Shown in pieces: positions 54,441-62,853 of a stretch of DNA of 64,000 nucleotides (the first letter of the stretch is position 1; every line of letters starts with the position of its first letter). The DNA comes from Alphaproteobacteria bacterium CG11_big_fil_rev_8_21_14_0_20_39_49 (GTDB lineage Bacteria > Pseudomonadota > Alphaproteobacteria > Rickettsiales > UBA6187), in contig PCXK01000028.1 in assembly GCA_002787635.1 (NCBI GenBank), positions 18,502-82,501 of the forward strand, read 5' to 3'. Made by a program: the position numbers and the translations under genes. Under the pieces are notes generated by a model. The model saw only the letters and a list, made by a program, of their open reading frames with translations, ran no database searches and had not been told where the DNA came from.

Positions 54441-55304
54441 ATGGACCCGTATCAGGCAGTAGCGTTTGCGTTTTTTCTCGGAGTTATTTACTACTATACT
54501 CGTTCGGGACAAGCCCACTATAATAAAGCCATGTCTTTTATGCGTAGAAACGAGAATGCACGGGCTATAAAAGAATTAATTGAGGCTTCAAAAAAAGGCT
54601 ATGTAGAAGCGATGTATGAATTTGGTTGCATATGCAGTGAAACAGATAATTACCCTGAAGCAATAAAGTGGCTAAAAAAAGCGTCCGATAAATCACACGC
54701 AAAAGCCCAGACGAAACTGGGAACGTTATATCTGCAAGGAAAGGGGGCTAGCCAAAATTACCAACAGGCAATATTATATTTTCAAAAGGCTCTATCTAAC
54801 AACGATCAGGACGCCTTAATGAACATAGCATTAATGTATATGCAAGGGTTAGGGATTGAACAAAATAATAATAAGGCTATGGAAATGCTTGAAAAAGCCG
54901 CTGAAAAACGTAGTGCAAAAGCATGCTATGAACTGGGAGAGATATATTTTGACGGAAAAGGCGTACAAAAAGATTCTGCAAAAGCATTTCAATGGTATAA
55001 AAAATCATCGGAGATAGGCTATATTGACGCCGCAAAGAAACTTGCCTTCCTATATAGTAAGGGTGACGGTATAGAAAAAAACTATAAAGAGGCGTTACAC
55101 TGGTACAATGTCGCAGCTAATAATGGTGATGAAGACTCAATGCTGGAAGCGGGAATGATGTATCTTGACGGCAGAGGCACTTTGCAAAGCGATAAGAAAG
55201 CGACCGAACTTTTTGAAAAAGCCGCTAAAAAAGGGAATCAACAAGCTAAGATAATACTTGAAAAAATGAACTACCGACTTGATGACCTACCAAAAGCAGG
55301 TTAA
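54441..55304 (+). CDS. Membrane-anchored Sel1-repeat protein
   Basis: 287 residues. An N-terminal hydrophobic stretch (DPYQAVAFAFFLGVIYYYT) can anchor it. It is followed by six to seven Sel1-like repeats of about 36 residues, such as AQTKLGTLYLQGKGASQNYQ, ACYELGEIYFDGKGVQKDSA and SMLEAGMMYLDGRGTLQSDK. Sel1 repeats form alpha-solenoids that mediate protein interactions, and in intracellular bacteria are common among host-directed proteins. It is 115 bases upstream of the candidate cysteine protease in the same direction, so co-expression is possible. Confidence 0.85.
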   Translation: MDPYQAVAFAFFLGVIYYYTRSGQAHYNKAMSFMRRNENARAIKELIEASKKGYVEAMYEFGCICSETDNYPEAIKWLKKASDKSHAKAQTKLGTLYLQGKGASQNYQQAILYFQKALSNNDQDALMNIALMYMQGLGIEQNNNKAMEMLEKAAEKRSAKACYELGEIYFDGKGVQKDSAKAFQWYKKSSEIGYIDAAKKLAFLYSKGDGIEKNYKEALHWYNVAANNGDEDSMLEAGMMYLDGRGTLQSDKKATELFEKAAKKGNQQAKIILEKMNYRLDDLPKAG

Positions 55305-55419
55305 TACTCATTTATGCTATACTAAATATATATAACCTTTATATTACCTTTCAATTTTATTATTAGAAATATTATGTTATCATTTAGTAACGATACATAT
55401 ATCTATAAAAACAAATGTT

Positions 55420-56454
55420 ATGAACGAAATAGACAAAAACGAATATTATTTAAAAATACCTTCAGGATATAAAACCGAAATTGACGGATGCTTTTTAGAG
55501 CCTATTATTTATCAGCCGACTCCAAAAGGAGCTGAGATAATAGCGGATTACTACAATGACAAATACGATTTATCGATTTCGGTAATAGATCACTCACAAA
55601 ATGTACCTAAAGGCAGCGATTTAAAAGCCCGTTTTCAAGAATTTACAAATACTGTTAAAAATCTAACCTTAGAACCTGATAAACCTAAAGGGTTCATTCT
55701 AATGCACGGTCAAAACCATTCTGTTCCCGTTATAATGTCTAAAGAAACACAAGATGACGGTTCAACGAAAGATTTTATGATAATATTTGACTCAACATCC
55801 GGTTCTAGAATTAAAGGATATCATCCTATTGCCAATATGTACCCCGAACAACAATTACTACTTAATAACGGCACAAGGCAAGCTGACGGTCAATCATGTA
55901 TAACCGATTCACCGGCAATTTTAAAAGATGCATTAAGGATAGAAAAATTAGGCACAAAACTACTGGAAAGATCATTTAATTACGATGAATACTCGGCACA
56001 AAAGAGAGAAAAAGAAGGAAAACCGCCTAACAGGTTTCAATCAACTCCCGTTAAAAATGATAACTTCCTCGTATTTGAGATGCCTTCATCATTATGCAAA
56101 ACCGCTCAGATATCAAGATTTTTAGAAAAGAACAATGCCGACCTTGAAAGCCCTATCATTTCAGACAAAAGCGAGGCTATTTCTTTAGGCTTAAAACGTC
56201 AATCAAGCCAATCCACTGTTTCATTTATAAAGACATCTGAAAGCGATAAGGAAACATTCACAGATAAAATGCTGGGTATAAACCGATATCTACACAAAAA
56301 AAGTAAACGCCACGCTGAAATAATTGATAAAAAGCTACTTGAAATGAAAATTGAACAAAGCGAAGTTACCACACCCGAAGAAAAAAATTGGTCAACGAAA
56401 TTTACAAAAAAATCCAATGAACGAAATGAAGACAAAGGTATGTCAATTATCTAA
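55420..56454 (+). CDS. Putative CE-clan cysteine protease/acyltransferase-like protein (candidate effector)
   Basis: 344 residues, soluble, no Sec signal peptide. Between residues 90 and 172 are GFILMHGQNHSVPVIM (His100), FMIIFDSTSG (Asp124) and TRQADGQSCITDSP (Gln154, Cys160). The order His-Asp-Gln-Cys and the Gln-x5-Cys spacing match the Ulp1/SENP and YopJ-type CE clan, whose bacterial members cleave ubiquitin or SUMO, or acetylate host kinases. The residue after Cys is Ile rather than the usual Gly. The C-terminal ~150 residues are charged and likely flexible. The last codons overlap truA by 4 bases (convergent). The fold assignment rests on my reading of the motif and is not confirmed. 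Confidence 0.55.
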   Translation: MNEIDKNEYYLKIPSGYKTEIDGCFLEPIIYQPTPKGAEIIADYYNDKYDLSISVIDHSQNVPKGSDLKARFQEFTNTVKNLTLEPDKPKGFILMHGQNHSVPVIMSKETQDDGSTKDFMIIFDSTSGSRIKGYHPIANMYPEQQLLLNNGTRQADGQSCITDSPAILKDALRIEKLGTKLLERSFNYDEYSAQKREKEGKPPNRFQSTPVKNDNFLVFEMPSSLCKTAQISRFLEKNNADLESPIISDKSEAISLGLKRQSSQSTVSFIKTSESDKETFTDKMLGINRYLHKKSKRHAEIIDKKLLEMKIEQSEVTTPEEKNWSTKFTKKSNERNEDKGMSII

Positions 56455-57188
56455 TAATCAACCTTAATAAAATATAAACCGTATGCCGGAGCCGTAGGAC
56501 CGGCGGCACATCTGTTTTTAGACGCTATAATTTCTTTAATATATTCAGGCTGCCATTTCCCCTCGCCTATCAATTTTAAAGTTCCGGTTATGTTCCTTAC
56601 CATGTGGTGTAAAAAAGACTGAGCGGACACAGATATCCGTATAAGCTCGCCATTTTTTTCTATCCTAATCTCATCAAGGGTCTTTATCGGAGAATTTGAC
56701 TGACATTGCGAGTCCCGAAAGCTTGTAAAATCGTGCTGACCTATTAAATATGAAGCAGCTTCTTTCATTTTATCAATATCAAGTTCAACAGGAACGAACC
56801 ACGCCCTTCCCTCCTCTATAGCAAGCGGTGCACGGCGGTTAATAATCCTGTAAACATAATATCTCTTTTTTGCACTGAAACGTGCGTGAAAATCCTTATT
56901 AACATTCTCACAATCCACAACTACTATTTTATTAGGTCTTATATGTTGATTTATAGCTCCCATAACCTTCAATGGCGGCATTATCTTTTGCATATCGAAA
57001 TGAGCGACCTGACCGAATGCATGCACTCCGGCATCTGTTCTTCCTGCAACATGCAGCCGCACATTTTCGCCTGAGAATTTTTCAATAGACTCTTCAATAC
57101 ATTGTTGTATCGACATAGCATCACTTTGCCTTTGCCAACCGACAAGACCCGTTCCGTCATATTCAATAGTTAACTTATATCGGTTCAT
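56451..57188 (-). CDS. truA: tRNA pseudouridine38-40 synthase
   Basis: RYKLTIEYDGTGLVGWQRQS, the catalytic Asp52 in HVAGRTDAGVHAFGQVAHFD, RRYYVYRIINRRAP-like core residues (KKRYYVYRIINRRAPLAI) and SAQSFLHHMVRNITGTLKLI identify TruA. 245 residues is typical. The gene is preceded by a terminator for the lipoprotein gene, so it likely has its own promoter near 57200. Confidence 0.95.
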   Translation of the reverse strand: MNRYKLTIEYDGTGLVGWQRQSDAMSIQQCIEESIEKFSGENVRLHVAGRTDAGVHAFGQVAHFDMQKIMPPLKVMGAINQHIRPNKIVVVDCENVNKDFHARFSAKKRYYVYRIINRRAPLAIEEGRAWFVPVELDIDKMKEAASYLIGQHDFTSFRDSQCQSNSPIKTLDEIRIEKNGELIRISVSAQSFLHHMVRNITGTLKLIGEGKWQPEYIKEIIASKNRCAAGPTAPAYGLYFIKVDY

Positions 57189-57205
57189 AATAGCACCAAA
57201 ACAAA

Positions 57206-57243
57206 TAAAAAAGGCGGCAATCCTTTAGACTGTCGCCTTTTTT
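57206..57243 (-). terminator. Rho-independent terminator after the Pal-like gene
   Basis: Minus strand: AAAAAAGGCGACAGTCTAAA then GGATTGCCGCCTTTTTTATT. Stem of about 8 GC-rich bases plus a T run, 17 bases after the lipoprotein gene stop. Confidence 0.85.
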
Positions 57244-57259
57244 AGAACAATGAGTGATA

Positions 57260-57643
57260 TTAGTAAACTCTAATTTCAACACGACGCATTTCGCGATTCT
57301 CTTCTTTTTCTTTATCGAACCAGCCTTCACCACGAGCAGCAGTTTTTATATCTTCAGGTGCAAGACCTTTTTTCATTAGCTCGCCACTAACGGTTTCCAC
57401 TCTTTTCATAGAGATGATTTTGTTAGTCTGCTTACTTCCGACACTATCGGCATAACCGATAACTTTTATTTTCTTGTCTTCCTCTTTCGCAAGGTTTGCT
57501 ACTTCATTAAGTTTTGCCCTATCTGCTTGTGAGATTTGGGCACTTCCGGAATCAAAATATACTGAATATTTTTCTCCCATCATACTACACCCTGATAACA
57601 TTCCTGCTACAAGGACAGTCCCGATAACTTTGCTAGCGTTCAT
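57260..57643 (-). CDS. OmpA-domain lipoprotein (Pal-like)
   Basis: 127 residues with a lipoprotein signal (VIGTVLVAGMLSGCSMMG, Cys19). The body is a single OmpA-like peptidoglycan-binding domain: YSVYFDSGSAQISQADRAKL, IKVIGYADSVGSKQTNKIIS and MRRVEIRVY. Shorter than Pal (about 160-170), with a very short linker after the lipid. It likely anchors the outer membrane to the cell wall. No tol genes are adjacent. Confidence 0.85.
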   Translation of the reverse strand: MNASKVIGTVLVAGMLSGCSMMGEKYSVYFDSGSAQISQADRAKLNEVANLAKEEDKKIKVIGYADSVGSKQTNKIISMKRVETVSGELMKKGLAPEDIKTAARGEGWFDKEKEENREMRRVEIRVY

Positions 57644-57887
57644 ATCGCTCTCCTTTTAATTAAAGTTTTTAACCGTAGCTAAATGCCACAGCTTAAGTAA
57701 CACTAACAAAACAATTGCAATCTGCGTGCCAACTCATGATAGAATAAGATTTAACCTTATTACACCTAGCTATTAGAAAGTTTTCAGAAAAATAATGAAC
57801 CGACCACAAGATGTCTTATTGTTACACACAGGAACACTCTTGTATCATTTTTGATTAAATAAGCGTTGTAAATACAACTAACAAGTA

Positions 57888-57917
57888 CAAAAAAGGAGCT
57901 TTAAAAGCTCCTTTTTA
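57888..57917 (-). terminator. Rho-independent terminator after rpsU
   Basis: AAAAAGGAGCTTTTAAAGCTCCTTTTT on the minus strand: a 9-base perfect stem with a short loop, 28 bases after the rpsU stop. Confidence 0.9.
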
Positions 57918-57944
57918 ATATAATATTCTCTAAGCAACAATAAG

Positions 57945-58151
57945 TTACGAGTCCATTTGTTGGCGTTTACGATCTAACTTACGTCGTCTACGCTCGGACT
58001 CGGCACCTCTACGCTTTTTCTTCTCAGACTCTTTTTCATAATGCCTGCGAAGTTTCATCTCGCGAAAGATGCCTTCACGCTGCATTTTCTTTTTAAGAGC
58101 TCGAAGAGCTTGCTCGATATTGCCGTGTACAGAAACTTGAACCAAGTTCAA
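57945..58151 (-). CDS. rpsU: 30S ribosomal protein S21
   Basis: 68 residues: [40 protein letters not shown] and a basic tail ending [13 protein letters not shown]. Length and sequence fit alphaproteobacterial S21. Single gene with its own terminator. The 143-base spacer to the divergent COQ9 gene holds both promoters. Confidence 0.95.
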   Translation of the reverse strand: MNLVQVSVHGNIEQALRALKKKMQREGIFREMKLRRHYEKESEKKKRRGAESERRRRKLDRKRQQMDS

Positions 58152-58294
58152 TACCCCCTTTAAAGGATTAGTAGTTAAACAAATTCCCCCGACAAACGGG
58201 AGAAGTAACTTATTAAACTATAAAGCCAATAAGTCAATACTTTATTGATTTATAATTTACACATTATATATTAAAATGAGTAAAAAATAAAGAC

Positions 58295-58918
58295 ATGGTA
58301 TCTAATATGCAGGAAAAACGTGAAAAAATCCTTAAAGAAGCATTAAAAATAGTCCCGTTCGAAGGCTGGACTAACAAAACCCTTATAGAAGCAACTATAT
58401 CTGCAAATCTTGAAAAGCGGTATGCAAAAATTGCCTTCCCAAACGGCGTTGCCCAATTAGTAGAATTTTACTTACGTGATTTGGACTGTAAGATGTCGGA
58501 CAAGCTGAAAGGGCAGAAGTTTGATAACCTTAAAGTCCGTGAAAAAATAGCCCTCGCCATAAAAACAAGGCTAGAAATGGCAGAAAAAGAAAAATCGGTA
58601 ATACGTAAAACGGTTTCTTATTTTGCAATACCGTGTAATCATTTTCATTCAATGAAGTCTATATGGAAAACCGTTGACACAATCTGGTATGCCGTAGGTG
58701 ATAAGTCAGCCGATTTTAATTACTATACAAAAAGAAGCCTTCTGGCAGGCGTATATAGCAGCACATTGCTATATTGGCTAAATGATAAATCGGAAAACCA
58801 CGAAAACACGTGGAAGTTTCTAAACAGGCGGATTGAAAATGTAATGATTATCAATAAAGCAAAAAGCTCATTTTACAATTCATTTACAACATTAAACAAT
58901 AACAAAAAGCATGCTTAG
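58295..58918 (+). CDS. COQ9-family ubiquinone biosynthesis protein
   Basis: 207 residues. Helical TetR-like lipid-binding fold: KREKILKEALKIVPFEGWTN, AKIAFPNGVAQLVEFYLRDL, and the C-terminal COQ9 core SADFNYYTKRSLLAGVYSST with TLLYWLNDKSENHENTWKFL. Eukaryotic COQ9 binds lipids and assists COQ7; alphaproteobacterial members are presumed to act in ubiquinone synthesis. A second Met (MQEKREK) four codons in is an alternative start. Confidence 0.88.
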   Translation: MVSNMQEKREKILKEALKIVPFEGWTNKTLIEATISANLEKRYAKIAFPNGVAQLVEFYLRDLDCKMSDKLKGQKFDNLKVREKIALAIKTRLEMAEKEKSVIRKTVSYFAIPCNHFHSMKSIWKTVDTIWYAVGDKSADFNYYTKRSLLAGVYSSTLLYWLNDKSENHENTWKFLNRRIENVMIINKAKSSFYNSFTTLNNNKKHA

Positions 58919-58938
58919 AGCTGTCATGGACCAGCCCT

Positions 58939-59487
58939 CTATTGCACTCTTCTCATAGGAAGAAAAAAATCATACGCCGTTAGCACCAGCCTATTCTTGT
59001 CTTTGACAAGAAACTTCCAATGACACCCTTTAGCCTCTATATAAGAATTCGCATATACCGTTCCCTCGCTCTTTTCATTTTGACTGTGAGAAACTTTAAA
59101 ATCACTAACATTACAACGCTCATCTTCATTGTTTGATTCTTTAAATTTTATACGTATGGCATCACTTTTCACAGATACCATAAAAGAATCTGACGCAATT
59201 TTTTCTTTATTTTTTTTAGAGTATTCACGAGAAAAAGCATTTAAATCTACTTCCCATTCTCCATTTAGATAGTTTTCAGCCTGTTCTTCGGTTTTTATGT
59301 CGTATGTATCTGATGAAAGAATATATTCATCACATATTTCGCCAAAGCTACCTTTCGGACAATCTGACAATTCATTTAACTGCGACATCTCATATTTATC
59401 ATCTTGCGATAACTCAGACGCTATAGCTATGCCATTAACATTTAACAGTATTACAAACAAAATTATATAATAATTAGCATTGAACAT
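58939..59487 (-). CDS. Secreted protein of unknown function
   Basis: 182 residues with a signal peptide (NYYIILFVILLNVNGIAIAS). It contains LSDCPKGSFGEICDEY, CNVSDFKVSHSQNEK and AKGCHWKFLVKD, so four cysteines may form two disulfides. Around residues 70-80, NYLNGEWEVDLNAFSREYSK looks like the strand of a small beta-barrel. No family recognised. It lies 20 bases from the convergent COQ9 gene. Confidence 0.65.
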   Translation of the reverse strand: MFNANYYIILFVILLNVNGIAIASELSQDDKYEMSQLNELSDCPKGSFGEICDEYILSSDTYDIKTEEQAENYLNGEWEVDLNAFSREYSKKNKEKIASDSFMVSVKSDAIRIKFKESNNEDERCNVSDFKVSHSQNEKSEGTVYANSYIEAKGCHWKFLVKDKNRLVLTAYDFFLPMRRVQ

Positions 59488-59547
59488 AGTTAAAGACCCC
59501 TTTAATCAGAATATTTTTAATTATATATCATGAACTTAATTTTACAA

Positions 59548-60300
59548 TCAGGCATTATTTTGCGACAACCCCACAACCTTACCGACTATAACCAGTGTCG
59601 GTGGTTTTAAATCCATTTCGCAAGCGTCTTTATATATATTTTCTAATGTTGAAAAACATGACCTTTGATTTTTAGTGGTTCCTTCCTGAATCGCTACCGC
59701 AGGGGTATCTTTATCTAATCCGTTACCGATAAGCTTATCCGTTATCTTATCAAGATTCGTAAGCCCCATATACAATACCAGTGTGGTATCCGGACATGCC
59801 AGCCCCTTCCAGTCTAAATTGACCTCCTCACCTTTTTGCTTATGACCCGTAACAAACCTTACGCCTGTTGCAAGCCCTCTATGTGTTAACGGAATGCCGC
59901 AATAGGCACTACAACCGTCAGCCGCATTAACACCGGGAACAACCTCAAACGGAATATCGTGTTGAATCAGATACTCCGCCTCCTCCCCTCCTCTGCCGAA
60001 GATAAACGGGTCTCCGCCTTTTAATCGGACAACAACCTTGCCTTTATTAGCCTCAGCAACCAGTGCGGCATTAATTTCGTCCTGTGTCATTACATGTTTT
60101 CTACACGATTTTCCGGCATATATCCTTTCAACCGAATCAGGTATCAGGTTAAGGATTTCTTCGGATATAAGCCTATCATAAATGACAATATCGGCAATGT
60201 CACTTATAAGACGGAATGCCTTAACGGTTAACAGCCCTGCATCACCGGGACCGGCACCTACTATATAAACAAAAGGAGCATCAGGTTTTGAGTATTTTAT
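59548..60300 (-). CDS. cobA: Uroporphyrinogen-III C-methyltransferase, no standard start codon
   Basis: SUMT makes precorrin-2 for siroheme or cobalamin. The full family N-terminus is encoded: APFVYIVGAGPGDAGLLTVK and IADIVIYDRLISEEIL, then the canonical KGGDPFIFGRGGEEAEYL, AYCGIPLTHRGLATGVRFVT and TPAVAIQEGTTKNQRS. The frame opens at 60309 after a TAG, but no ATG, GTG or TTG occurs before residue ~71 (ATG 60090). I place the start at ATA 60300, 8 bases after AGG (60310-60312 region); ATT at 60303 or 60306 is possible. It may start at a rare codon or be losing function. Confidence 0.75.
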   Translation of the reverse strand: MKYSKPDAPFVYIVGAGPGDAGLLTVKAFRLISDIADIVIYDRLISEEILNLIPDSVERIYAGKSCRKHVMTQDEINAALVAEANKGKVVVRLKGGDPFIFGRGGEEAEYLIQHDIPFEVVPGVNAADGCSAYCGIPLTHRGLATGVRFVTGHKQKGEEVNLDWKGLACPDTTLVLYMGLTNLDKITDKLIGNGLDKDTPAVAIQEGTTKNQRSCFSTLENIYKDACEMDLKPPTLVIVGKVVGLSQNNA

Positions 60301-60319
60301 AATAATTACCTAAAAAATC

Positions 60320-60823
60320 TTAGTTGCCCTCACAACGTTTTTTCATACGATTATAGGCGGCGGTAAATCCTGACAGGGAATATCTGTCGATAGAATAAGT
60401 ACCTTTTATTGAAGTACCCCTTATATCCAGATGGTTCTTTTTTATCATTAACCCTATAATCTCTTTGTCCTGCTTGGAGTCTTTAGCCCAAGCCAACTCG
60501 CCTTTAGTGAACATTTCAAACTTATTGCCTTCTATATCAACCGCAACGTCGCTATTTAACTTATACTTATATCCCGAAGAGGCACTTACTTCAAAAACAT
60601 CATCATTTAATCTGGTAACCAACAGGTAAGGATCGCCACGCTTAGTATAGTTGCCCGTCTTGCTTATGGGAAAACTTGCCATATAGCAAGCAACCTTGCC
60701 TTGCAGGTTTGTAGTATATACCGTCCAGTCTTTATACTCTTTGTCAACAACCTGTGCAAAAGCAACACTAGAATATGCAAATACTACAAAGCCGAATAAC
60801 GGCGATAAAAAATTCTTTTTCAT
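60320..60823 (-). CDS. IalB-family protein (invasion-associated locus B)
   Basis: 167 residues with a signal peptide (FGFVVFAYSSVAFAQ). The mature domain has YKDWTVYTTNLQGKVACYMA, SKTGNYTKRGDPYLLVTRLN and TAYNRMKKRCEGN, matching IalB-like periplasmic proteins of alphaproteobacteria. Two cysteines may pair. Named for a Bartonella erythrocyte-invasion gene, but most members have no demonstrated role. It is immediately upstream of the cobA frame (about 10-20 bases) on the same strand, so cobA may rely on its ribosomes. Confidence 0.82.
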   Translation of the reverse strand: MKKNFLSPLFGFVVFAYSSVAFAQVVDKEYKDWTVYTTNLQGKVACYMASFPISKTGNYTKRGDPYLLVTRLNDDVFEVSASSGYKYKLNSDVAVDIEGNKFEMFTKGELAWAKDSKQDKEIIGLMIKKNHLDIRGTSIKGTYSIDRYSLSGFTAAYNRMKKRCEGN

Positions 60824-60941
60824 GAGGTAAAAGCCCTTCCTTACTATTAATACATTTAACAGAAATTAACCCTATTTTAATATCACTATAGATAACGCTT
60901 TAAAAGTGCTAAATCAAGTTGTTTATCGCAAAACTTTATAA

Positions 60942-61499
60942 CTACTTCAAAGCAATTTTATAACCGGTCTTATCAGTAATTATTATATCATTACCGATAT
61001 CTATCTTTTTCCTTAAGCGATATATATGAGTTTCAAGTGTATGCGTATCTACATCACCCGAATAACCGAAAACAAGCTCAAGAAGTTTCTTTTTATCTAT
61101 AATATCAGGATAAGCATTAATCAATGAAACAAGTATCTTTGACTCGGTATCGGTTAAATCTATATCCCTACCGTCGCCTATTAACTCATTACCTTTAAAA
61201 TTAAATATAAAATCCTGAATTTTATATTTATAACCTAAAATTAAATTCTCAACAATAGCAAAAAGAGAATTTAATTTATAAGGAAGCTCAATATCCTTAC
61301 CGATAAATATACAATTCTCATTTTTATAGCCGCTTTCACCGATATCACTTGCAACAATAGAAATATCGTTAACAGGCTTATTTTTAAGATATTCCGCCAA
61401 TGAGTTATACTTATTGAAAAGCAGGTCGGGGTTCAAACTGCTATAACGGGATAACAAGTCAAAAAAATCGTCTTTTTTAGTAATAACGCTTATCTGCAC
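60942..61499 (-). CDS. OmpR-type winged-helix regulator with short degenerate receiver
   Basis: 185 residues. The C-terminal ~95 are a clear OmpR/PhoB DNA-binding domain: IDLTDTESKILVSLINAYPD, YSGDVDTHTLETHIYRLRKK and IITDKTGYKIALK. The N-terminal ~85 are too short for a normal receiver (about 120) and lack the usual phospho-acceptor context; only the end IELPYKLNSLFAIVENLI resembles the KPF...L.a.v...l region. It may work without phosphorylation. No histidine kinase is adjacent. Confidence 0.78.
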   Translation of the reverse strand: MQISVITKKDDFFDLLSRYSSLNPDLLFNKYNSLAEYLKNKPVNDISIVASDIGESGYKNENCIFIGKDIELPYKLNSLFAIVENLILGYKYKIQDFIFNFKGNELIGDGRDIDLTDTESKILVSLINAYPDIIDKKKLLELVFGYSGDVDTHTLETHIYRLRKKIDIGNDIIITDKTGYKIALK

Positions 61500-61544
61500 A
61501 CCATACCCGCTTGTATCTTGTTCATTTTTAATATAAAAACCTAA

Positions 61545-61684
61545 ATATAATAAATTTGAATTTAATTTAGGTATCTTTAAAAAAGTTTCCTAACTTTTTT
61601 AAATGTGGATTCCACTATAATTTGTTTTACTAAACAAATTCGTGGAATGACAGAATGCATAAATTAAATTCAAATTTACTATAA
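61545..61684. repeat. TATAGTAA-family element carrying a GTCAT palindrome
   Basis: Ends: AAATATAATAAATTTGAATT and AAATTCAAATTTACTATA. Inside: AAAAAGTTTCCTAACTTTTT and GATTCCACTATAATTTGTTT ... AATTCGTGGAATGACA. It is the same combination as 6852-7009. It fills the spacer upstream of ribA. Confidence 0.8.
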
Positions 61685-61708
61685 CCTGAATATTAACTTG
61701 GAAACTAT

Positions 61709-62773
61709 ATGTTACTTGATAAAAAATCAAAGATATTATTATCAATTGAACGTGCTATAAACGAAATTAAGCTAGGACTTCCTGTAATTATAAAATCAGG
61801 AAATGAATCAATATTAACAATTTCCCCTGAAACAGCTAACGACAAATTGCTAAAAGCAATCGCAAAGCAACACCAAATAAGATTAACAATCACACAAAAC
61901 AGGCTGAATTTCATAAATAATAATAACAAGACAACTACACATCAAACTATTATTATTAGCCCACAAAATCTTAAGGATATCCCGCAAATTTGTGGACTTG
62001 AAGAGATATCGCAAATTAGTAACACGGACGGCAAGAGTGCTTCCGACATTGAAAATGAGGCAATCGAGCTAAGCAGAATTGCCGAACTGATACCTTCAAT
62101 GATAACATTTGATTACAATAACGAATATGACACGGAAAACATATCGGTAATAACAGAAGAAGAAATACAAGAGTATAAACGCATAATATCTCTTGAGCTA
62201 AAAGAGGCATGTAGAACCAAGCTTACTTTAAGGCATGAAATAAAAAGCCAAATTATAGCATACAGGTCTAATATAGGCGGCAAGGAGCATTATGCGATAG
62301 TAATAGGAAAAATCTCTGACGCTCCTGTTATCAGGATACATTCATCATGCTATACTGGCGATTTGCTTGATTCCCTAGCCTGTGACTGCCACGACCAGTT
62401 ACATACCGCAATCGAGTTCATGAACAAAGAAGGAGGCGGCATTATATTATATATGCTACAAGAAGGCAGGGGAATAGGTCTTATTAATAAATTACGTGCA
62501 TATACCATGAAAGAAAAAGGATTTGATACGGTAGATGCTAACGAAGCCCTTGGATTCAACGATGATGAACGCCTGTTTGAACCTGCCGCTACCATCTTAA
62601 AGAAGTTGAATATAAACCAAGTACAACTTCTAACTAACAACCCCAAAAAAGCAAAGGGTCTGGAGGAGTGCGGAATTAAAGTAATCAAATGCGTTCCGCA
62701 TATTATGGAAACCAACAAACATAATGAAAGCTATATCAAAACAAAGTCAGAACGACTCGGACACAAAATTTAA
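61709..62773 (+). CDS. ribA: GTP cyclohydrolase II, alphaproteobacterial long form
   Basis: First step of riboflavin synthesis. The C-terminal ~200 residues are catalytic: zinc cysteines in HSSCYTGDLLDSLACDCHDQ (near 211-230), GGGIILYMLQEGRGIGLINK, the ALGFNDDER segment and LLTNNPKKAKGLEECGIKV. The N-terminal ~150 residues (SIERAINEIKLGLPVIIKSG onward) form an extra domain seen in other alphaproteobacterial RibA; they do not show the catalytic residues of RibB. 354 residues. Start ATG 61709 has no strong SD. Confidence 0.92.
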   Translation: MLLDKKSKILLSIERAINEIKLGLPVIIKSGNESILTISPETANDKLLKAIAKQHQIRLTITQNRLNFINNNNKTTTHQTIIISPQNLKDIPQICGLEEISQISNTDGKSASDIENEAIELSRIAELIPSMITFDYNNEYDTENISVITEEEIQEYKRIISLELKEACRTKLTLRHEIKSQIIAYRSNIGGKEHYAIVIGKISDAPVIRIHSSCYTGDLLDSLACDCHDQLHTAIEFMNKEGGGIILYMLQEGRGIGLINKLRAYTMKEKGFDTVDANEALGFNDDERLFEPAATILKKLNINQVQLLTNNPKKAKGLEECGIKVIKCVPHIMETNKHNESYIKTKSERLGHKI

Positions 62774-62853
62774 TAGAAATAAAAAGCGAAAACGCTATAC
62801 CTGCGTTAATGTCAGTTGTTTTTGTATGAGTTATCTTATTTCAGAATCCGAAT

